Source: Cristatella mucedo (lineage: Eukaryota; Bryozoa; Phylactolaemata; Cristatellidae). Taken from it: a DNA stretch of 15,000 nucleotides. Within the stretch, counting starts at the first letter, position 1; each line of letters begins with the position of its first letter. The DNA is taken from contig WPIO01000006.1 in the NCBI GenBank assembly GCA_009760855.2, positions 7,262,501-7,277,500 of the forward strand, read 5' to 3'. Shown one piece after another: positions 10,667 to 15,000 of the stretch. The notes under the pieces are model-generated. The model did not search any database, was not told the origin of the DNA, and was given only the letters and a program-made list of their open reading frames with translations. A program made the position numbers and the translations under genes.

Positions 10667-10756
10667 GTGTGGCACTCGAATCTGAAAACCACGATCGATC
10701 AGACCTGTCGTTGCCTGGGAAGCAGTTGCAGCTGCTGCAGGATGTCGTGTCCTCTG
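10667..10756 (+). CDS. GH3 exon 5: E-x-E..DR motif of the C-terminal domain
   Basis: A 90-nt exon, phase 1 to phase 1. It completes Gly, then encodes VALESENHDRSDLSLPGKQ and LQLLQDVVSS, and ends with the first base of the next codon. In GH3 xylosidases this block is written roughly (I/V)E.E..DR..L.LPG.Q..L; the acidic residues here lie where the family's general acid/base glutamate region is expected, but the exact catalytic Glu cannot be fixed without structural alignment. The acceptor (TTTTTGCAG|G) and donor (CTCTG|GTGAGC) are both strong. The next expected segment, a hydrophobic PVV.V..NGGP-type strand, is not found downstream, so the following exon lies beyond base 15000 or is too diverged to see. 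Confidence 0.9.
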
Positions 10757-11414
10757 GTGAGCAGTGTGGCGTGGCACCATCGCTTATTTCATGCATTAGC
10801 TTCGAAGTATTCCCATTAAAGTCGAGAGCATGCACTCTGCTTGGCTGAAACAGCAGTTCTTTGGAGATGAGTGGAAACACCAGATAGCATGCAACTCGGG
10901 ATGATTAGGAGAAGGACCGTGTTCAATTTCACTGTGGATTATTCACGAGTGGAAGGAGGTTATTGCCACGGTATGAGAATTTAGCGAAATGTTCGCATCG
11001 TACTCTATCAAAGCCCTTCCTTAAGCTTGGCATCTGTGACTCGTGCATACCGAAGTGAGAAGCAGCTGCCATTTGATTGAGGCCAAGTGACGATTTGAAT
11101 CAGGCTGCTACCTGCGCTGCTGCTAAGCAGCCACCGGATGTAGCTCTCTCCTGCGGCGAGCCTCGGTGGCAGCAAGAAGCAGGCACAGCGTTCGGCTCTC
11201 ACACCACATGTGCCGAATAGATTGTGTACGATGGTGGCTACCTGTGTGTTCAAGGCTAAGAGACAATGAGAAGGAGGAGTAAGTGGAGGCTAGATGGACC
11301 CGGTGGATGAATAGTCCACTGGCGGCCTTATTGTCAGGCTGCAAAAATTCACTGGCTCTTAGCACTACACATGCTAAAAGGCGACAGGTATGCCATCTTG
11401 AGTTTTTACAGTTT

Positions 11415-11439
11415 ATAATAATAATAATAATAATAATAA
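11415..11439. repeat. (ATA)n / (TTA)n terminal microsatellite of the LINE
   Basis: Eight ATA trinucleotides sit exactly at the 3' end of the minus-strand LINE. The position fits the target-primed reverse transcription end of CR1/L2-type elements, which often finish in a short tandem repeat rather than poly(A). Confidence 0.85.
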
Positions 11440-11475
11440 GTCTATCTGTTTAGCACCTTGAGAAATCTGCATTTC

Positions 11476-11680
11476 TATTCAGATATCAAACAAATATTAC
11501 GTTTGTAATATTAGTATTCTAATATAAATAAATAAATATATATATATATATATAATAAATAAATAGATAAAAAATAAATAAATAATATATAATAAATAAA
11601 TATACAGTAGATTACTCTAAATATAAATATTATACATATATATATATATATTGTATTATATATTCAGATGTCAAACAAAT
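11476..11680. repeat. AT-rich expansion flanked by a 20-bp direct repeat
   Basis: TATTCAGATATCAAACAAAT at 11476-11495 recurs at 11661-11680 with one change (A to G). Between them lies about 165 bp of AT, AAAT and TA-type simple sequence (11496-11660). It interrupts the 3' end of the LINE. It could be an inserted AT-rich element with a target site duplication, or a local tandem duplication followed by microsatellite growth. Confidence 0.8.
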
Positions 11681-13111
11681 AAATGCTGCAAGAGCAGCAA
11701 TAACCAATTGCTAGCAAAAAGTATTCAATGACTAGTGAAAAGCACTCAATAGCTAAAAGCAATACATCCAGCTTTGGAAAGGATACAAGAGCTAACAGTT
11801 AACATGCTAAGACAAGCATGCAAAAGCACACACAAAAGACTTAAGATCGGCTGTTATTGGACCCTACGGTTGACAACGCTTAATGTATAGGTGAGCGGAA
11901 GCGCAGCATAGAGATAAAGAAAGAGACTTCAGGTTCACTGGGGCAGCTAGGCAAAAGCGTGTCACCACTCACCCCTAGTCAAGACGTGAACGGTTTTATT
12001 AGGCACAACCAGTTCTTTTTTGAATGCTGGCAAATGGTCGGTAATGAGTTCCGAGCTGTAGGAGCATGTCAAGTGAGAGCACGATCTGAGAGTGATTTTA
12101 AATTAGTAAGGGGCACAATAATCGACTAGAGTCAGAGGAGCAGGTTAGGTGCTGCAAGGTTTGAATTGCAACTAATTGAGATAGGAAGGCTGTAGCCAGA
12201 TAATGAAGAGACCTAACTAAAGCTGAGTGACTGTATCTCGGAAGTCGATGTGCTGCTTAATAGGTAGCCACTGGAGGTTTCTGAACAGCAGCAATTGCGA
12301 TCTTCACGACAGACAAGCTCATGTGCCGAGTTTTACATCAGCTTTAAGCGTGTTATTGCACGGTCAGGAAGACCTAAGTAGTGAATTGCAGAAGTCCAGT
12401 TGGGATGTCACGAATGCATGAACCAGCTTGGCTGTGGTGTCATCCAAGCAATTTGGAATTTCAGTAATGCTATGCAGGTGAAAGAAGGCAGACTTGACTG
12501 GAACTGCTGTGTTCGTCATTTTGGTGTAGTCATTTTGGCATGCAGATTCCGGGCTGCAGAGGCTACTGGAGATATGCTTGTACACTGGATTTGGAGAGTT
12601 GGGCTTTCCAGTTTCCGAATAAAACTTGGTTTTTCTCGTAATAAGCAAGTTGGTTTTATCCTCAAGTCAATTTAAGAAAGTTTGCTCCATTCCGAGTGCT
12701 AATGTCAGCCATGTATGTTGTTGAGGAGCTGAGAGAGTTGTAGATGCTGGAAGGCAGAGAAGGAAGGACACGTGCATGTCAGATGGATAAAAATGAAAGC
12801 CTGTTATGTTTTTGAGGATTATGTCGTCAAGAGGGAGTATAAACTGAGAAAAGGAGAGGGACCTAAAACGTATGTCTCGGGTGCCTTTTATGTCGAAGGC
12901 TTGCTGGACGATCATTTTCCATTGACAGCTACTCGCTAAATTCTGTAACTGAGACAAGATCTAAGCCACTACAATCAATAGGTGAGACGACAGGTGCTCT
13001 AGAAGGATTTGGTCATCAATGGTGTCAAAAGCTGCCGAGAGATCAAGCACAACTAGAAGAGAGACTTTACGCTGCGATCAGGTGGACCACTTGCTGCTCT
13101 GTTTACGTCCT

Positions 13112-13132
13112 TATATTAATTTTTAATTAATA
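13112..13132. repeat. AT palindrome
   Basis: ATATTAAT and ATTAATAT form an 8-bp perfect inverted repeat around a 5-base loop, just beyond the 5' break of the dead LINE. In AT-rich sequence it may be chance. Confidence 0.5.
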
Positions 13133-13456
13133 TCTTAGTACTTGCAAAACAATGTTCATGATTGGAAGCTGCACGGTGTCTTTTTGTAATGCGAAACCTT
13201 CCATGTTGTTCGAAACTGAACAAGGATGTGGCTGGTGAAGTGTCGAATGCTTCAGCATGACAGAAAACGAATGTGGCTTATTGAAAGCATTTGGTGGCTT
13301 GTTTCATTATACTTCGCATTAAGACTGAGTACTTGCTAATAAAAGGAAAATACTTCGTTGTAGCTTTGTTGATGTAAACAAGACCTTAAAGCCCTTTGAC
13401 TGATGCTGGCGGCTATTTTGTTTTAGGATATTGACTTGCCACTTGTTTTTCCTGTC

Positions 13457-13551
13457 AGCCTAGCCTCGATCTCGATCCACGGCAGCCTCGACCTTGAGGC
13501 TGCCGTGGAGGCATGTTTCTTTAGTTGTATGTCTGTATGTCGAGCTAGGCT
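13457..13551. repeat. Nested inverted repeat / hairpin
   Basis: The inner stem CCACGGCAGCCTC (13477-13489) is perfectly complementary to GAGGCTGCCGTGG (13496-13508) with the 6-base loop GACCTT. An outer pair, AGCCTAGCCTCGA (13457-13469) with TCGAGCTAGGCT (13540-13551), matches with one bulged base. A GC-rich 13-bp perfect stem in AT-leaning intron sequence is unlikely by chance. No Helitron 3' CTRR end follows the hairpin, and no coding family is associated. Confidence 0.75.
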
Positions 13552-15000
13552 TTCGGACTTGGCCTTGTTTAATTTTTATCAGTCACGTAATTGTCAGTGT
13601 AGACTATCGGTAAATCGGTACCTTCGAGATGATTCAACATCTTCATTTACCTTTGTATGGTGGCAGACGAGCCATAGCTACAAGCACTGTGCAAGCAACG
13701 GAGAATTACCTTCTGAAACTGTTGAGCCCAAGACGTAGATTGTGTGAAGTACGAGTTCAGCCGTTGGCTGTAAAAGCTCTGCTCTCGGAGTGGTTACTTA
13801 ATTTGACAAGTACGATGATCTCACCGGGTTTCTTTGAGCAGCGTTATTTCCTACCAGCTGCCCTGTGAGGGCTGTACAGTTCTTGCCTTTGGCTATTGCC
13901 TGCTACTGGGAAACTGCAACAGTTTTTCAAAACATTCTCTCTCTAGCGCAACCCATACCTTGTTCTTTCAGACAATTACATGTATCTAGACTTTTCTGAT
14001 GAGATCTGCATTTGATAATAACTGTTAAATGAAACTCTGGGTGGTTGTCAAGAGTATCACTAGAATTGTTTAGTGTTTCAACCTAGCACTTTGTGATTGG
14101 TGTACATGTCAAGGTATTATACTTGAATTCATTATAGCATATGGTCGTGTCAGTCACATGGCTGCAGAATAATTTTCAAACCTTGACTGCTTCGAGCCGA
14201 CTCCTGATAACGGGATCACGATCTGATCCAATAAATCATAGTTACTTGAACTCTCTAGCACGAGTGCCAACGCTTGTTAACCTAGTCAGCAAGAATTATC
14301 GCAGCCTTTGATGTAAAGTGTGTAGGATTTGCAGTAAAAGGTAGAACAAGAAAACGTACATCCTATTCCACGTTGCTGCAGGCTTTTTATTTAACTGAAT
14401 TACTTTTGCTACACTTGACCATGATTGCAGAATATAAACTTAGAGGAATTTTGATGTCATACATGCCAAAAGTTATCCAACTGAAATTAGAAGTAAACTA
14501 CAGCAGTGATGTACCAGTAGAGCTGAACCCGGATTTATAATTTCGTGTTGATCCGGCAAGTATTGGCCGAGTTATAGAATTTATAAGGCATGCAGCCACA
14601 TTGTAAATGAAGCCGTCTAGTAGTCACAAGTATGTACGTCAATAAGCTACAAAATTAGCCAAGGTTCATCGATCTTCGACACAGGTCGTGGATGGTTCAC
14701 AGATTGGTAATTTTTTATTTTTCGATGTGCTGCAGCAGTTGGTTTAACTTTTAGATTAGATGTGGTTTGTCTAATCGTGTTTTAATATTTTTGTTTATGA
14801 AGAAATCGTCAAAACTTCAGGTACCATTGATAACATATATATCTTTGGAAGGGTACCTTGACCAGTATTCGATTGCTTGATCTATCTTTTTCATATTTTA
14901 TTAGACTTTTACATAAAAGCGAAGCTAGAGGTACAGATTTCACTCGGTGTGAGTCAGACGAAAGTAGGTCGTGCTGCATATGTACCTCCCAAGAGTTAGG

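Larger units (their letters stand above)
11415..13105 (-). mobile_element. Decayed CR1/L2-like LINE: RT domain to 3' end, inactive
   Basis: Read on the minus strand, broken by frameshifts and stops. In order: LVVLDLSAAFDTIDDQILL near 13060-13000 (RT motif A; first Asp at 13042-13044, AAFD Asp at 13024-13026); a degenerate GVPQGS region; ILPLDDIILKNI then FHFYPSD, where the YADD catalytic box (12778-12789) has become Y-P-S-D; LVHAFVTSQLDFCNSLL near 12430-12370; LQWLPIKQHIDFRDTV near 12280-12230; and a broken SDRAL..APTARNSLP near 12100-12030. It ends with a short 3' tail (11475-11440) and a (TTA)n terminal microsatellite (plus-strand 11415-11439), a 3' end common in this group. The endonuclease and ORF1 are absent, so the copy is 5'-truncated. 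The mutated YADD and broken frames make it inactive and old. The 5' limit near 13105 is approximate. Confidence 0.88.
10757..15000 (+). other. Intron 5, open (at least 4244 bp)
   Basis: It starts GTGAGC and reaches the window edge without a convincing acceptor followed by GH3 sequence. It contains the dead LINE (about 11415-13105), the AT-rich expansion inside it, and the nested inverted repeat at 13457-13551. The stretches 10760-11410 and 13560-15000 have only short frames with no family resemblance. It is possible that the gene ends differently or that a diverged exon is missed. Confidence 0.7.

Noticed and set aside
11008-11365. Two overlapping minus-strand frames near 11.0-11.4 kb
   Set aside because: Low-complexity Ser/Leu and Arg-rich peptides with no known motif. 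They precede the LINE 3' end and do not continue the LINE coding sequence.
13477-13530. Hairpin considered as a Helitron 3' end
   Set aside because: The hairpin is not followed by CTRR at the expected distance, and no matching 5' TC end or Rep/helicase coding sequence is seen.
13427-13738. Open frame of about 100 codons after TTTTGTTTTAG, considered as GH3 exon 6
   Set aside because: From exon 5 the join would read G|GA TAT TGA, an immediate stop. In its open frame the peptide shows no GH3 similarity and runs through a perfect inverted repeat.

Overview
The window is from a eukaryotic nuclear genome, almost certainly a non-vertebrate animal. One protein is split over five short exons by GT-AG introns of about 1 to 4 kb. 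The introns are full of microsatellites, tRNA-derived SINE-like pieces and decayed non-LTR retrotransposons of the CR1/L2 type. The species cannot be fixed from the sequence; sponge, cnidarian, mollusc or lancelet would all fit. There is no prokaryotic gene organisation, CRISPR array, operon or rRNA.

The only convincing host gene is a plus-strand glycoside hydrolase family 3 (GH3) enzyme of the beta-xylosidase / beta-glucosidase-like type, open at both ends. Its exons lie at 1-274, 1412-1711, 5650-5830, 9211-9442 and 10667-10756. Joined in phase they give about 358 codons with no stop. They cover the second half of the catalytic barrel (KHF motif, Asp nucleophile in a V-V-S-D-E context), the linker to the second domain (RMRLGEFDPP, LLKN..SLLPL), and the start of the alpha/beta sandwich domain with an E-x-E-x-x-D-R motif. 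The N-terminus lies upstream of base 1. The remaining C-terminus lies beyond base 15000, because intron 5 runs at least 4.2 kb to the window edge.

Intron 1 (275-1411) has a GT/GC microsatellite. Intron 2 (1712-5649) carries an almost pure-purine satellite of about 1 kb at 3013-3995, whose apparent Leu-Ser or Arg-Glu reading frames are artefacts, plus two short retroelement 3' tails. Intron 3 (5831-9210) holds a 5'-truncated LINE (6055-6725), three tRNA-like SINE heads and a 27-bp direct repeat. Intron 4 (9443-10666) has a GT microsatellite. Intron 5 (10757 to the end) holds a longer, dead LINE copy (about 11415-13105), an AT-rich expansion inside it flanked by a 20-bp direct repeat, and a nested inverted repeat near 13.5 kb.

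The most interesting non-genic signals are these: a 3' tail of about 37 bp shared by the dead LINE, a SINE-like element and a solo fragment, which suggests LINE/SINE partnership; the uniformly antisense orientation of every recognisable retroelement relative to the host gene; the long polypurine tract; and symmetric-phase exons carrying the catalytic motifs. I did not find a convincing previously undescribed multi-gene system here.
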